From positions 1,364,001 to 1,428,000 of the forward strand of contig CBDAPL010000001.1 of assembly GCA_965198495.1 (NCBI GenBank): a stretch of DNA of 64,000 nucleotides, written 5' to 3'. Of the stretch, positions 63,498-64,000 are shown piece by piece. The notes below the pieces were generated by a model. The model was not told where the DNA came from. It was given only the letters and a program-made list of their open reading frames with translations, and searched no databases. Source of the stretch: RH-AL1 sp965198495. GTDB lineage: Bacteria; Pseudomonadota; Alphaproteobacteria; Rhizobiales; Beijerinckiaceae. Both the position numbers and the translations under genes were made by a program. Numbering within the stretch: the first letter of the stretch is position 1; every line of letters begins with the position of its first letter.

Positions 63498-63590
63498 AAC
63501 GAAGCGCGTCGCCGCGAACGAAGCGCGTCGCATTGAATGATACGCGCGAAGAATGAAACGCGCGAAGCATGAAACGCGCGAACCGTGTCG
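63498..63590. repeat. 16-bp tandem repeats after pheS
   Basis: Three 16-bp units ATGAAACGCGCGAAG(C/A)-like at 63537-63584 follow a duplicated AACGAAGCGCGTCGC (63499-63533). The two sets are partly complementary (ACGCGCGAAG versus GAAGCGCGT), so hairpins could form. They sit between pheS and the inhibitor-like gene. Confidence 0.85.
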
Positions 63591-63633
63591 CACGTAAGTG
63601 CATTTGTAATGGTCGCGGCTTGGAGCCCACCCC

Positions 63634-64000
63634 ATGCTTGGCAGAATGCTCCGATCCTTTCCCCTCATCCTGGCGCTGGTGCCGGCCGGTTTTCCAGCGC
63701 CGGCGCGCGCCGATCCTTCTTCCGGCACCCAAGGAAACAGCCTGGCGCCGTCGGGAGACAAGCCCGTGGAAGCCAAGCCCGCCGAAATCAAGCTCGCCGG
63801 TATCTGGACCTTGTCGCTCGACAAGGGGACGAGCTGCCGCGTCATGCTGCGGCCGCAGCGCACCGACCTGGGCGACTACTTCCTCGGGATGCCGGCGGCG
63901 TGCCGCCATGCCATGCCGCAGCTCGAGACTGTCGGACGATGGGCTCAGCCCGACGCCGCACATGTGACGTTGGACGATCCGGCAGGCAAACCGATTCTCG
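63634..64000 (+). CDS. AprI/Inh-family protease inhibitor-like protein, truncated by window end
   Basis: 122 codons to the window edge from ATG at 63634. A signal peptide is clear (MLGRMLRSFPLILALVPAGF then PAPARADPSS). The mature part has LAGIWTLSLDKGTSCRVMLRP and PAACRHAMPQLETVGRWAQ: two Cys and the W-x-L pattern of AprI/Inh metalloprotease inhibitors and Omp19-like lipoproteins. It would inhibit a secreted protease. The stop lies beyond the window. Confidence 0.75.
   Translation, partial: MLGRMLRSFPLILALVPAGFPAPARADPSSGTQGNSLAPSGDKPVEAKPAEIKLAGIWTLSLDKGTSCRVMLRPQRTDLGDYFLGMPAACRHAMPQLETVGRWAQPDAAHVTLDDPAGKPIL

Overview
The window is a G+C-rich, densely coded stretch of an alphaproteobacterial chromosome, most likely Hyphomicrobiales (Rhizobiales). 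Evidence: ihfB-lapA-trpF-trpB order, lgt-midA-pgeF order, a TIGR01459 HAD hydrolase paired with ribF, hpf-ptsN pairing, PtsN, a YgjP-type peptidase, and serine-cycle genes (hprA, mtkA, mtkB, mclA) resembling those of methylotrophic alphaproteobacteria. The family cannot be fixed from sequence reading alone. No rRNA, CRISPR array, prophage or intact transposon was seen; one tRNA-Gln lies near the left edge.

Layout. 0-8 kb: tRNA-Gln, hrcA, exbB-exbD-tonB, then recF and two further TonB-family genes on the opposite strand. 8-15 kb: GNAT, lgt, midA-like methyltransferase, pgeF, a TyrA-type dehydrogenase, mutS. 15-22 kb: a compact moxR-DUF58-DUF4381-batA-batB-batC-batD operon. 22-25 kb: a flavoprotein, an Lrp-type regulator and a decayed IS transposase. 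25-36.5 kb: a carbon-metabolism block with hprA-mtkA-mtkB-mclA, a Met/Lys-rich exported peptide, TusA, a methyltransferase, MobB, a broken coiled-coil gene, and a LysR / oxalate decarboxylase / oxalate-formate antiporter module. 36.5-43.7 kb: a KAP-type membrane P-loop NTPase, aldo/keto reductase, VapBC with a perfect palindromic operator, an SGNH hydrolase, ettA and a zinc-ribbon protein. 43.7-45.5 kb: a repeat-filled scar with five tandem copies of a palindromic element, a second palindromic element and an AbrB-family pseudogene. 45.5-51 kb: trpB, trpF, lapA, ihfB, sppA, an Hsp70-like protein and two very small genes. 51-56.7 kb: GST, DUF485-actP, glk, ptsN, hpf. 56.7-64 kb: YgjP-type peptidase, trmB, metK, HAD hydrolase, cheY, ribF, a 28-bp hairpin repeat array, pheS, and a truncated AprI/Inh-type inhibitor gene at the right edge.

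How it works together (inference). OxdC would split oxalate to formate and CO2, the OFA carrier would exchange oxalate and formate, and MobB would support the molybdenum cofactor of a formate dehydrogenase. MtkAB, MclA and HprA are the malyl-CoA and hydroxypyruvate steps of the serine cycle, which assimilates C1 units. The 25-36.5 kb block therefore reads as an oxalate/C1 region, though the other serine-cycle genes (sga, glyA, mtdA, fch, ppc) are not here. The Bat operon encodes a MoxR-ATPase/VWA machine, and ExbBD with three TonB proteins suggests several TonB-dependent uptake or envelope functions sharing one motor.
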